Part shown: piece after piece, positions 26,496-36,700 of the stretch | Layout of the letters: each line of letters starts with the position of its first letter | How positions within the stretch are numbered: position 1 is the stretch's first letter | Assembly (NCBI RefSeq): GCF_030268005.1 | Contig: NZ_BRZC01000003.1 | Coordinates: forward strand, 1 to 64,000 | Origin: Microbacterium arabinogalactanolyticum | GTDB taxonomy: Bacteria; Actinomycetota; Actinomycetes; Actinomycetales; Microbacteriaceae | DNA length: 64,000 nucleotides | Reading direction: 5' to 3' | Position numbers and translations under genes: made by a program | The notes under the pieces: generated by a model | The model's database searches: none | The model's input: the letters and a program-made list of their open reading frames with translations, nothing else | Told to the model about the DNA's origin: nothing

Positions 26496-28238
26496 CTAGT
26501 GCCGCCGCACCGCCTCCCACTGGGCACGACGCTCGGCCTGGGCGACCGGGTCGGGCACGGGCAGGGCGGCGAGCAGCTCGCGGGTGTACGGGTCGCGCGG
26601 GTCGCCGAGGACCTGGGCGGTGGTGCCCTGCTCCTGGATGCGGCCCTGCTGCAGCACGATGATCCGGTCGGACACGGCATCGATCACGGCCAGGTCGTGG
26701 CTGATGAACAGCGACGCGAACCCCAGATCGGCCTGCAGCTGCACGAACAGCTCCAGCACCGTCGCCTGCACCGAGACGTCCAGCGCGCTGGTCGGCTCAT
26801 CGGCGATGAGCAGCTCGGGGTCGAGTGCCAGCGCGCGCGCCAGCGACGCCCGCTGGCGCTGACCGCCGGAGAGCTCGTGCGGATAGCGGTCGCCGAAGCT
26901 CGTCGGCAGCCGCACCGCGTCGAGCAGCTCGTTCACGCGCGGGCGCGCCGCCTGCAGGCTCGACGCCCGGCCGTGCACGATCAGCGGCTCGGCGATGCAC
27001 TCGGCGATCGACAGCAGCGGGTTGAAGCTGGTCGCCGGGTCCTGGAACACGAACCCGACCTTCGGACGCAGCGGGGTGAGGGTGCGCGGCTTCACGCCGC
27101 GCATCTCCTGCCCGAGCACGGTCAGCGAGCCGCCGAGCACGGTCGTGAGACCCACCACGGCGCGGCCGATGGTGGTCTTGCCGGAGCCGGACTCTCCGAC
27201 CAGGCCGACGACCTCGCCGGGGCCGACGTGGAAGTCGACGCCCTTCACCGCCACCACCGCGTTGCGGCCGAAGCGGCCCGGGTAGCCGATCTCGGCTCCG
27301 GATGCCACGATCAGCGAACCCTCCGGCACCGACGGAGCGGTGTGCGGCCCGGCATCCGGTTCCGTCACCCGCGCAGCGGAGCTCGCCGCCGACTTGCCCT
27401 GGCCCACGTGCGGGACCGCAGCGAGCAGCTTCTTCGTGTACTCCTCGCGGGGGTTCGCGAACAGCTCGCGGACCGGCGCCTCCTCCACGATGTCGCCCTG
27501 GTACATCACGATCACGCGGTCGGCGAGATCGGCGACCACGCCCATGTTGTGCGTGATCAGCACGATGGTCGCGCCGAACTCGTCGCGCGCCGTGCGGAGC
27601 AGGTCGAGGATCTCGGCCTGCACGGTCACGTCGAGCGCCGTCGTCGGCTCATCGGCGATGATCAACCCGGCATCCAGCACCAGCGCCATCGCGATGACGA
27701 TGCGCTGCTTCTGCCCGCCCGAGAACTGGTGCGGGTAGTCGTCCACGCGGTTGGCAGCGTCCGGGATGCCGACGCGCTGCATGATGTCGATCGCGCGCGC
27801 CCTGGCCTCCTTCTTCGAGACGTTCGCGTGCGCGCGGATGCCCTCGGCGATCTGCCAGCCCACGGTGTACACCGGGTTCAGCGCCGTGGACGGCTCCTGG
27901 AACACCATCGCAGCGTCGCGCCCGCGCATGCGGCGCATGCGGGCGTGGTCGGCGTGCACGATGTCGGTCTCGTCCCCCGCGCGGCCCCGCACGATCACCG
28001 CGCCCGATGTGGTGGCTGTCTCGGGCAGCAGGCCCAGCAGGGTGTTGGCCGTGACGGTCTTGCCCGACCCGGACTCGCCGACGATCGCGAGCACCTCGCC
28101 GGCGTAGGCGCTCAGCGAGATGCCCTTGACGGCCTCGACAGGCTCGTCGTCGGTGGCGAACACGACCTTCAGGTCGCGGATCTCGGCGACCGCGGGCGCC
28201 AGGTCGGCCGGCATCCGGTTCTTCTCAGCGGCGCTCAT
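26496..28238 (-). CDS. Fused dual ATPase of oligopeptide ABC transporter, importer 2
   Basis: The protein has 580 residues with two complete ATPase domains. The first (about 18-275) has GESGSGKT, FSGGQKQR, LIIADEPTTALD and ITHN. The second (about 310-565) has GESGSGKT, LSGGQRQR, LLIADEPTSALD and ISHD. A Ser/Ala/Pro linker (about 280-308) joins them. It replaces the separate DppD and DppF of importer 1 and overlaps the upstream permease gene by four bases. Confidence 0.95.
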   Translation of the reverse strand: MSAAEKNRMPADLAPAVAEIRDLKVVFATDDEPVEAVKGISLSAYAGEVLAIVGESGSGKTVTANTLLGLLPETATTSGAVIVRGRAGDETDIVHADHARMRRMRGRDAAMVFQEPSTALNPVYTVGWQIAEGIRAHANVSKKEARARAIDIMQRVGIPDAANRVDDYPHQFSGGQKQRIVIAMALVLDAGLIIADEPTTALDVTVQAEILDLLRTARDEFGATIVLITHNMGVVADLADRVIVMYQGDIVEEAPVRELFANPREEYTKKLLAAVPHVGQGKSAASSAARVTEPDAGPHTAPSVPEGSLIVASGAEIGYPGRFGRNAVVAVKGVDFHVGPGEVVGLVGESGSGKTTIGRAVVGLTTVLGGSLTVLGQEMRGVKPRTLTPLRPKVGFVFQDPATSFNPLLSIAECIAEPLIVHGRASSLQAARPRVNELLDAVRLPTSFGDRYPHELSGGQRQRASLARALALDPELLIADEPTSALDVSVQATVLELFVQLQADLGFASLFISHDLAVIDAVSDRIIVLQQGRIQEQGTTAQVLGDPRDPYTRELLAALPVPDPVAQAERRAQWEAVRRH

Positions 28239-29269
28239 GCCTTCGCTCCCTCATTCGCAGCCCCGGCCTTCTTCTTGCCGCCCGCACGGCGGCGCAGCCG
28301 CAGTCGCGGGTCGGCCAGGTCGTTCAGGCTCTCGCCGACCAGGGTGACGCCCAGCACGACCAGCACGATCGCAACGCCGGGGAACACACTGGTCCACCAG
28401 ATGCCGCTGGTCACATCTCCCACGGCGCGGTTCAGGTCGTAGCCCCACTCCGCCGCGGCGGTCGCCTCGATGCCGAAGCCCAGGAAGCCCAGGCCGGCGA
28501 GCGTCAGCAGCGCCTCGGAGGCGTTGAGCGTGATGATCACCGGCAGCGACCGGGTCGAGTTGCGCAGCACGTGGCGCAGCAGGATGCGGGTGGTCGGAAC
28601 GCCGATCACCTTCGCGGAGTCCACGAACGGCTCGGCCCGCACACGCACGACCTCGGCGCGGATGACGCGGAAGTACTGCGGCACGAACACCACGGTGATC
28701 GCGATCGCGGTGGCCATGATGCCGCCGCCGAGGGTCGACTGCCCGCGGCTGATCACGATCGACATCACAATCGCCAGCAGCAGCGAAGGGAACGCGTAGA
28801 TCGCGTCGGCGACGACCACCAGCAGCCGGTCCAGCCATCCGCCGAAGTAGCCGGAGATCAGGCCGAGCGCGATGCCGATGAAGATCGAGCAGGCGATGGC
28901 CGCGATGATCACGAGCAGCGCTGTCTGCGCTCCCCACAGCACGCGGGAGAGCACGTCGAAGCCGGAGACGGTGGTGCCAAGCAGGTTCAGCGCGTTCGGG
29001 GCCTGCTGCGTGCCGAAGGAGTGTCCGTCGGCGGTCTGCTGCTGCGCCCAGGTGTACGGGGCGAGCACCGGGGCGAGCAGGGCGATCACGACGAACAGCA
29101 GGGTGATCACGAGGCCGGTGATCAGCATCCCGCGCTGCAGGCCGACGCTCTGGCGCAGCTCCTTGATGACCGGGACCCTCTCGGTCCAGCGCTTCTTCCG
29201 CACCGGAGCGGCGGCCAGCACCGCGGTCTGGGGCGTGGGCATCTCGTCGTAGGAGTCGGGGATCGACAT
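28235..29269 (-). CDS. Oligopeptide ABC transporter permease (DppC type), importer 2
   Basis: The protein has 344 residues. It has an N-terminal cytoplasmic stretch, a first span (about 50-72), and the segment LLGTTVSGFDVLSRVLWGAQ that matches the DppC hallmark. Five more spans follow, with the ATPase-contact loop VIGVPTTRILLRHVLRN. The C-terminus is basic (RRRAGGKKKAG). It lies one base after the DppB-type gene. Confidence 0.94.
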   Translation of the reverse strand: MSIPDSYDEMPTPQTAVLAAAPVRKKRWTERVPVIKELRQSVGLQRGMLITGLVITLLFVVIALLAPVLAPYTWAQQQTADGHSFGTQQAPNALNLLGTTVSGFDVLSRVLWGAQTALLVIIAAIACSIFIGIALGLISGYFGGWLDRLLVVVADAIYAFPSLLLAIVMSIVISRGQSTLGGGIMATAIAITVVFVPQYFRVIRAEVVRVRAEPFVDSAKVIGVPTTRILLRHVLRNSTRSLPVIITLNASEALLTLAGLGFLGFGIEATAAAEWGYDLNRAVGDVTSGIWWTSVFPGVAIVLVVLGVTLVGESLNDLADPRLRLRRRAGGKKKAGAANEGAKA

Positions 29270-29270
29270 C

Positions 29271-30347
29271 TCAGTACCTCACCCTCGGGTCGATGAACGC
29301 CGCGATGATGTCGACGAGGAAGTTCGTGACGGCGACCACCACGGCGATCATCACGACGATGCCCTGCACGGCCACGAAGTCACGGGACTTCAGGTAGTCG
29401 GCCAGCATGAAGCCGATGCCCTTCCATTCGAAGGTGGTCTCCGTCAGCACCGCTCCCGCCAGCAGCATGGCGATCTGCATGCCCATGACGGTGATGATCG
29501 GGATGAGCGCAGGACGGTACGCGTGCTTGGTGACCAGACGGTACTCGCTCACGCCGCGCGAGCGGCCCGAGGTGACGTACTGCTGACCGAGCGTGCCGAT
29601 CACGTTCGTGCGGATCAGGCGCAGGAAGACGCCCGCCGTGAGCAGCCCGAGCGCGATGGCGGGGAGGATGGCGTGCTGCAGCACGTCGGCGATGGCGGCG
29701 CCGTTGCCGAGGCGGATGGCGTCGAGCAGGTAGATGCCGGTGGGGGTGTCGATGCCGCCCATCAACAGCTCGGTGCGGGTGCTCCCCCGGCCTGAGACCG
29801 GGAGCCAGTCCAGCCACACCGAGAAGATGAGCTTGAGCAGCAGACCCGCGAAGAAGATCGGAGTCGCGTAGGCGAGGATCGCCATGACGCGCAGCGACGC
29901 GTCCTGCCAGCGGTCGCGGCGGTAGGCGGCGATCAGGCCGAGCGGGATGCTGATGATCAGCGCCACGACCAGCGCGTAGATCGCGAGCTCGAGAGTGGCG
30001 GAGCCGTACTGCAGCAGGATCTCGGTGACAGGACGACGGTCGGTGATCGTGGTGCCGAAGTCACCGCGGAACACGTTGCCGAGGTACTCGAGGTACTGCA
30101 CGATCAGGGGCCGATCGTAGCCGGCCTCGTGGATGCGCTGCGTCAGCTGCTCCGGTGGGAGCCGGCCGCCGAGCGCGGCTGTGATCGGATCTCCGGTGAT
30201 CCGCATCAGGAAGAAGACGGTGGTCACCAGGATGAAGACCGTGGGGATGATCAGCAGGAGTCTGATCAGGATGTAACGCCACAGCCCGCCGCCTTTTGAG
30301 CGGCTTCGGGGCTGGACAGGGGCGAGGACGGCGCCGTCGACGGCCAT
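29271..30347 (-). CDS. Oligopeptide ABC transporter permease (DppB type), importer 2
   Basis: The protein has 358 residues. It has YILIRLLLIIPTVFILVTTVFFL as first span, MRITGDPITAALGG, six predicted spans, the loop QYVTSGRSRGVSEYRLVTKHA and the end AAFIDPRVRY. It follows the binding-protein gene after 84 bases that contain a hairpin. Confidence 0.94.
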   Translation of the reverse strand: MAVDGAVLAPVQPRSRSKGGGLWRYILIRLLLIIPTVFILVTTVFFLMRITGDPITAALGGRLPPEQLTQRIHEAGYDRPLIVQYLEYLGNVFRGDFGTTITDRRPVTEILLQYGSATLELAIYALVVALIISIPLGLIAAYRRDRWQDASLRVMAILAYATPIFFAGLLLKLIFSVWLDWLPVSGRGSTRTELLMGGIDTPTGIYLLDAIRLGNGAAIADVLQHAILPAIALGLLTAGVFLRLIRTNVIGTLGQQYVTSGRSRGVSEYRLVTKHAYRPALIPIITVMGMQIAMLLAGAVLTETTFEWKGIGFMLADYLKSRDFVAVQGIVVMIAVVVAVTNFLVDIIAAFIDPRVRY

Positions 30348-30388
30348 GGGGTACTACCTAACTGTTGCGTTCTTCGGGGCGAGCGCAC

Positions 30389-30419
30389 TCGGGGGTGCTG
30401 CGCTGGGCAGCACCCCCGA
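30389..30419 (-). promoter_or_regulatory. Hairpin between binding-protein and permease genes
   Basis: TCGGGGGTGCTG (30389-30400) pairs with CAGCACCCCCGA (30408-30419) around a seven-base loop, with no U tract. Such intercistronic stems commonly stabilise the upstream message or partly terminate, so that binding protein exceeds permease. Here this is inferred from position and structure. Confidence 0.7.
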
Positions 30420-30431
30420 ATGCGGAACGCG

Positions 30432-32060
30432 TTACTTCTTCAGCGGCGCGTAGCGGAACTTGAACGAGGCGTCGAGCGTGGTGCCCTGAACGTCCTTGCC
30501 CACGACCGCGACCTGCTTGCCCTGCAGGATCGGCAGGGTGGAGAGGTCCTTCGCGACCATCTCCTGGATCTGGCCGATCTGCTCCTCGCGCTTGGCGGAG
30601 TCGGTCTCGGTCTGCTGCTTGACGATGGCGTCGTTGACCGCCGGGTTGTCGTAGTGGTTCGCGAGGAAGTTGTCCTTCACGAAGAACGGCGACAGGTAGT
30701 TGTCGGGGTCGGAGTAGTCCGGGAACCAGCCGAGCTGGTACATCGGGTAGACGTCGGCCGTGCGGTCCTTGGAGTACTGCACCCACTCGGTCTGCTGCAG
30801 GTTGACCTTGAACAGGCCGCCCTTCTCGAGCTGCGTCTTGTACGCGGCGTACTCGTCACCCGAGGAGGGGCCGTAGTGGTCGCCGTTGTACTGCAGGTTC
30901 AGGGTGACCGGCGTGGTGACACCGGCATCCTTCAGCGCCTTCTCGGCCTTGGCCTGGTCGGGGCCGCCCTTGCCGTCGCCGTACATGTCCTTCAGCACGG
31001 TGGTGGCGCCGGGCATGCCGTCTGCGACGAACGAGTACAGCGGGCTGTAGGTGTCCTTGTAGACGTCCTTCGCCACGGCGTCGCGGTCGATCAGGTCGGC
31101 CATCGCCTGACGCACGGCGAGCGCCTTGGCCGGGTCGGCCTCAGGGGTCTTCGCACCGAACGGCATCGTGTCGAAGTTGAAGACGATGTAGCGGATCTCG
31201 CCGCCGGGGCCGTCGACGATCTTCACCTTCGAGTTGCCCTTCAGGCTCTCGACGTCGGTGGCCGACAGGCTGCGGAAGGCCACGTCGATGTCGCCGTTGC
31301 CGATCGCGAGCTTCAGGTTGGAGGCGTCGGCGTAGTACTTCGCCTGGATGCCCGAGTTCTCGGCTGCGCCGAGGTTGCCCTGGTAGTCCTTGTTCGGCTT
31401 GTACGAGATGAGCTCGTTGACCTTGTACGAGTCGATCGTGTACTGGCCGGCGAAGGGGTTGCCCTTGACGATGTCGGCGTCGGGGGTGACGGCGTCGGGC
31501 GAGAAGACCTCTTCGTCGATGATCGGAGCAGCGGGGCTGGAGAGGATCAGCGGCCAGATCTGGTCGTTGCCGTTCTTCAGCGTGAAGACGACGGTGGTGT
31601 CGTCGGGTGCGGCGACCGAGGCCAGGTTGCCGAGCAGCGAGGCCGGGCCGTTGGGGTCGTTGATCTTGACCATGCGGTCGAAGGTGAACTTCACGTCGCT
31701 CGAGGTGAGCTTGTGGCCGTTCGCGAAGGTCAGCCCCTTCTTGAGCTTGACGGTGTACTCGGTCGGCGAGGTGAACTCCGCCGACTCCGCGATGTCGGGC
31801 GAGACCTTGGCGTCGCCGTACTTGCTGTTCAGCAGGAACGGGTACACCTGGTTCATCACCGCGAAGGAGCCGTTGTCGTAGGAACCGGCCGGGTCGAGCG
31901 AGGTGATCTTGTCGGTGGTTCCGACGATGAGGTCACCGCCCTTCGCATTGCCGCTGTCGCCGCCCTTGTCGGCCGTGCTCGTAGCGCAACCGGAGAGAAC
32001 GACTGCCGCGACGCCGAGCGCGCCGATGGCAAGGCCGAGTCGGCCTCTGGAGATCTTCAT
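30432..32060 (-). CDS. Peptide-binding lipoprotein (SBP family 5), importer 2
   Basis: The protein has 542 residues. Lipobox LSGC (22-25) follows a short signal sequence. Family 5 motifs include ITSLDPAGSYDNGSFAVMNQVYPFLL, VKLKKGLTFANGHKLTSSDVKFTFDRM and LGWFPDYSDPDNYLSPFF. It delivers ligand to the permeases encoded downstream. It differs clearly from the importer 1 binding protein, so the two systems probably have different substrates. Confidence 0.95.
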   Translation of the reverse strand: MKISRGRLGLAIGALGVAAVVLSGCATSTADKGGDSGNAKGGDLIVGTTDKITSLDPAGSYDNGSFAVMNQVYPFLLNSKYGDAKVSPDIAESAEFTSPTEYTVKLKKGLTFANGHKLTSSDVKFTFDRMVKINDPNGPASLLGNLASVAAPDDTTVVFTLKNGNDQIWPLILSSPAAPIIDEEVFSPDAVTPDADIVKGNPFAGQYTIDSYKVNELISYKPNKDYQGNLGAAENSGIQAKYYADASNLKLAIGNGDIDVAFRSLSATDVESLKGNSKVKIVDGPGGEIRYIVFNFDTMPFGAKTPEADPAKALAVRQAMADLIDRDAVAKDVYKDTYSPLYSFVADGMPGATTVLKDMYGDGKGGPDQAKAEKALKDAGVTTPVTLNLQYNGDHYGPSSGDEYAAYKTQLEKGGLFKVNLQQTEWVQYSKDRTADVYPMYQLGWFPDYSDPDNYLSPFFVKDNFLANHYDNPAVNDAIVKQQTETDSAKREEQIGQIQEMVAKDLSTLPILQGKQVAVVGKDVQGTTLDASFKFRYAPLKK

Positions 32061-32116
32061 TGATATGACCTGCCCTGTGATGTCGGGTTTCCGCGCACGT
32101 CGTCGGCGCGGCTCAT

Positions 32117-32177
32117 GATTGTCAATCTAATCACCCGCATGTACATACCCAACCGAGCGGTCAGGATCGTGATTAGA
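32117..32177 (-). promoter_or_regulatory. Promoter/operator region of importer 2 operon
   Basis: Within the 144-base gap there is an 11-base palindrome GATTGTCAATC (32117-32127) and a 9-base inverted repeat TCTAATCAC/GTGATTAGA (32126-32134, 32169-32177). On the minus strand TTGGGT and TAGATT are spaced 17 bases apart and could form -35 and -10 boxes, placing both repeats on the promoter. This stretch is more AT-rich than its surroundings. Confidence 0.45.
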
Positions 32178-32204
32178 CCGACACACGGCGTTCACACGGC
32201 CGTA

Positions 32205-33632
32205 TCAGTCGCGCGCGGCCCACCATTCGCGCAGGCGCTGCGCGGCGGCATCCGCCCCGATGACGCCCTCGTCCAGCCGCACGTCGAGCAGGAAACGGTA
32301 GGCCTCTCCGACCTCGCGACCGGGCGGGATGTCGAGGATGCGCTGGATGTCGTTGCCGTCGAGCTCCGGGCGGATGCTGTCCAGCTCCTCCTGCTCGCGG
32401 AGCTCGGCGATGCGGCGCTCGATGTCGTCGTAGGCGGCGGCGAGGCGCGCCGCCTTGCGCCTGTTGCGGGTGGTGACGTCGGCGCGCACCAGGATGTGCA
32501 GGCGCTCGATCAGGTCTCCGGCGTCGCGGACGTAGCGGCGCACCGCGCTGTCGGTCCAGGCTCCCTCGGCGTACCCGAAGAACCGCAGGTGCAGCTCGAT
32601 GAGCTTCGCCACGGCATCCGTCGTCTCTCCGTCGAAGCGCAGCGCCTGCAGTCGCTTGCGCGCCATGCGCGAGCCCACCACGTCGTGATGGTGGAAGGTC
32701 ACTCCCCCACCCGGCTCGAGCTTGCGGGTGCGCGGCTTGCCGATGTCGTGCAGCAGCGCGGCGAGCCGCAGCGGCACGTCGGGGTCGGCGCCGGGGTTGC
32801 GGGTCCTCTCGAGCTCGATGGCCTGCCGCACGACCGTGAGCGAGTGCTCGTAGACGTCCTTGTGGTGGTGGTGCTCGTCGACCTCGAGGCGCAGCGCGCT
32901 GACCTCGGGAAGGAACTGCTCGATCAGCCCGCTGTCCACCAGCACGCGCAGTCCGCGCACCGGGTCGGAGGTGCTCATCAGCCGGATCAGCTCGCTCTGC
33001 ACCCGCTCGGGGCTGACGATGCTGAGCGTCTGGCCCAGCTGCTCGATGGCGGCGAAGGTGGCGTCGTCGATCGCGAACTCGAGCTGGGAGCTGAAGCGCG
33101 CCGCGCGCAGCATCCGCAGCGGGTCGTCGCCGAAGCTGACGGCCGGGTCGATCGGGGTGCGCAGGATGCCGGCGACGAGGTCCTCCACGCCACCGGTCGG
33201 GTCGACGAGCTTCGTCTCGGGAACGCGGAGCGCCATGGCGTTCACCGTGAAGTCGCGACGCAGCAGGTCGCCGTCGATGCTGTCGCCGAACTCCACGACC
33301 GGCTTGCGGGTCAGACCGTCGTAGCTGTCGGCACGGTAGGTGGTGATCTCCACCTGCTCGCCCTGCACGCGCGCGCCGATCGTGCCGAAGGCGCGGCCGA
33401 TGTCCCAATGAGCGGATGCCAGCGGCTTGACGATCGCGAGGATCTCGTCGGGCTGTGCGTTCGTGGTGAAGTCGAGGTCGTGCGTCTCGCGGCCGAGCAG
33501 GGCGTCGCGGACCGGGCCGCCGACCACCGCGAGCTCGAAGCCGGCCGCCTGGAAGGCCTCGCCGAGGGTGCGGACGACCGGATGCGCGGCGAGCGCGCCG
33601 AGTCGGGACAGGCCCTCGGCCATGTTGAGCAT
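32205..33632 (-). CDS. cca: CCA tRNA nucleotidyltransferase
   Basis: The protein has 475 residues. The class II nucleotidyltransferase head has GGPVRDALLGRETHDLDFTTNA (GG plus the DxD metal pair), followed by RRDFTVNAMAL and the RxDDPLRMLRAARF-type motif. The C-terminal half carries an HD domain (LAALLHDIGKPRT; HHHDVVGSRMARKRL), as in the actinobacterial long form. It adds or repairs CCA at tRNA 3' ends. It is near the origin, in the usual place beside the DUF6049-murJ block. Confidence 0.95.
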   Translation of the reverse strand: MLNMAEGLSRLGALAAHPVVRTLGEAFQAAGFELAVVGGPVRDALLGRETHDLDFTTNAQPDEILAIVKPLASAHWDIGRAFGTIGARVQGEQVEITTYRADSYDGLTRKPVVEFGDSIDGDLLRRDFTVNAMALRVPETKLVDPTGGVEDLVAGILRTPIDPAVSFGDDPLRMLRAARFSSQLEFAIDDATFAAIEQLGQTLSIVSPERVQSELIRLMSTSDPVRGLRVLVDSGLIEQFLPEVSALRLEVDEHHHHKDVYEHSLTVVRQAIELERTRNPGADPDVPLRLAALLHDIGKPRTRKLEPGGGVTFHHHDVVGSRMARKRLQALRFDGETTDAVAKLIELHLRFFGYAEGAWTDSAVRRYVRDAGDLIERLHILVRADVTTRNRRKAARLAAAYDDIERRIAELREQEELDSIRPELDGNDIQRILDIPPGREVGEAYRFLLDVRLDEGVIGADAAAQRLREWWAARD

Positions 33633-33687
33633 GGGTTCCAGATTACCGGGGCGGTCACTGCAGCACGGCGCGCGGCAGCGTGCCCGG

Positions 33688-33763
33688 GTCTGAAGGAGGA
33701 TGCTCGTTCTGAAGGACGATCCGGGTCACGGCATCCTTCAGAACGGCATCCATCCTTCAGAAC
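33688..33763. repeat. TTCTGAAGGA-type palindromic repeat, copy 1
   Basis: Two left arms (CTGAAGGAGG and TTCTGAAGGACG) are followed by two right arms (CCTTCAGAAC twice) in the 139-base gap between cca and the LAxTG protein gene. A related element lies at 39184-39245. Several alternative hairpins are possible. Confidence 0.75.
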
Positions 33764-33771
33764 TGCGAGGG

Positions 33772-36700
33772 TCAGGCGTCCCGGCGACCCCGGCGGACGA
33801 GGATGCCGCCGACGGTCACTGCCAGCAGTGCGCCGGCCGCGAGCCCGATCGGCCACAGGGCGGAGCCACCTGTGGTCGCCAGATCGCCCGGGCGGGTGGC
33901 GCCGGGGCGGCCGTTGCCGTGGCCGTCGCCGCCTCCGCCATTGCCGCCCTGGCCGGGGCCGGTGCCGCCGTTCCCGCCGCCGGGGGTGTTCCCGCCCTCA
34001 CCCGGATCGGTGGGGTCGGTCGACGCGCCGGTCGCCGTGAAGGTGCGCACCTCGGTGTACTCGACGCCGCCGTACGGACCCGTCGTGCGCACGTACCAGC
34101 CGCGCTTCGCCGGCGTCGCGGCCGCCAGCCGCGCACGAGCGGATGCCTGGCCGGGAGCCGCGCCCGAGGTCAGATCCTTCCAGGTGACCGACGTCTTCTC
34201 ACCGCTCACGACGTCCTGCACGCAGCCGATCCGGTTCGCGGTGAGTACGTCGGCGCGGAACGAGTCGGTCGACAGTGTCTTCTGCGCAGGTCTGATGCCC
34301 CCGGCCGCGTACGGGATCTCGAACTCCTGCATCCCCGCGGGGCTGTTCAGCGACGCCTCGTCGGAGTCGAAGTCGTCCAGCGAGGGCGAGTACGTGCGCA
34401 CGATGATGCGACCGTTCGTGTTGTCGAAGTGCAACAGGCGCAGGTAGCCCTGGCCGCCCTCCGGCAGCGCCTGGTAATCGAACAGCATCGAGGTGACGGT
34501 GCGGTCGGCGACGCCGTCTCCGTCGTCGTCGAACTCGTCCAGCCGCGTGTAGGCGTCGTGGTAGTGGCCGGATCCGACGGCGATCACGTTGGAGTTGGGT
34601 GCCACGACCTCGTCGTAGATCCGCTGCGGGAACGGCCCGAGCCCGCCGGTGGTGAGCATGAACTCGTGCAGGTTGATCATGACCTTGCGCTCGGGGAACT
34701 GCCGGATCACCGAGTTCATCCAGGCGATGTCCTCGGAGTTCGACACGGTGTCGTTGGGGTCGGGCCAGCCTATGTACAGCACGAGCAGGTCGACGCCGTC
34801 GGCACTCACCAGATCGAAGTGGCCGCGGTTGTCCTTGTACGAGCCGCCGTACCAGGGGTTCTGCGCGAAGCGCTTCTCACCGAAGTACGAGCTGTACGGC
34901 CCGTAGTTCCCCTCGAAGTGACCGACGTCGTGGTTGCCGGCCAGTACGCCGTAGGGCACGCCGGCCTCGTCGAGCATCCGGTAGGCGTCGTCGGCGTTGC
35001 GCCACTGGTAGTCCTGGTCCTGGTTGTCGACGATGTCGCCGGTGTGGGCCACGTACTGCAGGTTCAGCTCGTCGCGGCGGTCGATCAGGAACCGGTTGAT
35101 GTTCAGCTGGTGCCGGTACCAGGCATCCGTCCCGCCGGTGCCGGCACGCTTGCCCTCGTTGCTGTTGTAGTACTGCGTGTCCGACTCCCATGCCAGCGTG
35201 AAGTCGTACTGATCGCGCGGGGTGGCGCCCGGGTTGTAGGGCGTCGTCTGCGAGTCGCGGCCGCTGCGGCCGGTCGCCGCCCAGCCCTCGGAGTGCTGCA
35301 CGAGGAAGGTGACCTTCCCGTCCCGGGCGTTGCCGGTGACGGGAACCTGCGCGTCGAGGGTGAACGACGTGGGGGCGCCGCCGGTCGTGACGTACCGGTC
35401 GACCTCGTTCCAGTCCCCCTTCGCCGTCTGCACGTACAGCAGCACCTTGGCGTCGGCGTTCGCGGAGCCCTCCCAGGCCACGCGCACGTCGGAGCCGTCC
35501 TTCGCGTTCGCCGGAACGTCGACCGTGAACAGCTGGTACGGCAGCGCCGTCCCCGAGGTCTCGGCGACCTCGATGCCGTCCATACGGGTGATCCGGGCCA
35601 GTTCGTCGGCGCTCAGCGCCCTGGCGTCGCCGCGTTCGGTGGAGCGGCTGTCGGTCGTGGTGCCGGAGGCGACGTGGACCTGGGCATCCGTCGGCACGAA
35701 TCGGTAGCCCTCCGCGAAGCAGAGCTCCAGCCGGTCGTCGACGTTCGAGCCGGGGCTCGCGACGAGGTCCACCTGGTCGGCGTCGATCTTCGCGCCGTCG
35801 TCCGGGCTGATCAGCGTGGTGTGCGGCTTCTCGTCGGCCGTCGAGAACGTGACGGTGCTGGTGGAGATGTTGCCGACGCTGTCGCTCGCGGTGATGACCG
35901 CGGTGTGGTCACCCGGGGTCAGGGTGAGCGAGGAGGTCTGCAGCGGGAGCGTGATGTCCTGCTCGTCCAGCGTCGCGCTGACGCTCTTGAAGCCCGACCC
36001 CTCATCGGTGACGGAGGCGTCGATCGTGAAGTCGCCGCGGTACTGGCTGCCGTCGGTGACGGTGCTCTCGATGCGCGGGGCGGTGTTGTCGACGATCACG
36101 GTGCGCGTCGCGGTGCGATCGCCCTCGGACGCCGTGATCACGTGCTCGCCGTCGGCGACAGCCGTGGTGTCCCAGGTGGTGGACACCGAGTCGAACGCGT
36201 CGTCCGGGAGTGTGAAGGTGAAGAGGATGTAGACGAGGTTGGCGTCGCTGAGGGCGATCCGCTCCGCGGCATCCGCCGGGCATGCCCGCTCGACGAGCTC
36301 CTTGCCCTCGCCCGCACCGGCGCACGTCGTCGGACGCAGCACCCGGCCGTCCGGCAGCGCCAGGCGCGGGTTCATCATCGTGAAGTCGTCGTTGTTCTCG
36401 TCGAGGTTCGGCTCGGGCCAGGCCTTGGTGCCGGCGTACACGCCGAGCGTGAGCTTCTCGCCGCGCACGACCTCCTCGACCGGGACATCGGCGTCGACCG
36501 TCACGATGCGGTCGTAGTAGCCCTCGTCGAAGATCTTCAGCACGTTGTCGCCGAGCTTGATCCCGTTGCGGAAGAAGGAGTCCGTGCTGGTCGCGTCGAT
36601 CGCGAACTTCGGCGCCCTCTCCAGCGACGGGACGGTCTCGCCCGCGGGCTCTCCGTCGATGCCGACCTGCAGCGCGCCCGGGTCGCCGTCGGTGGTGCCG

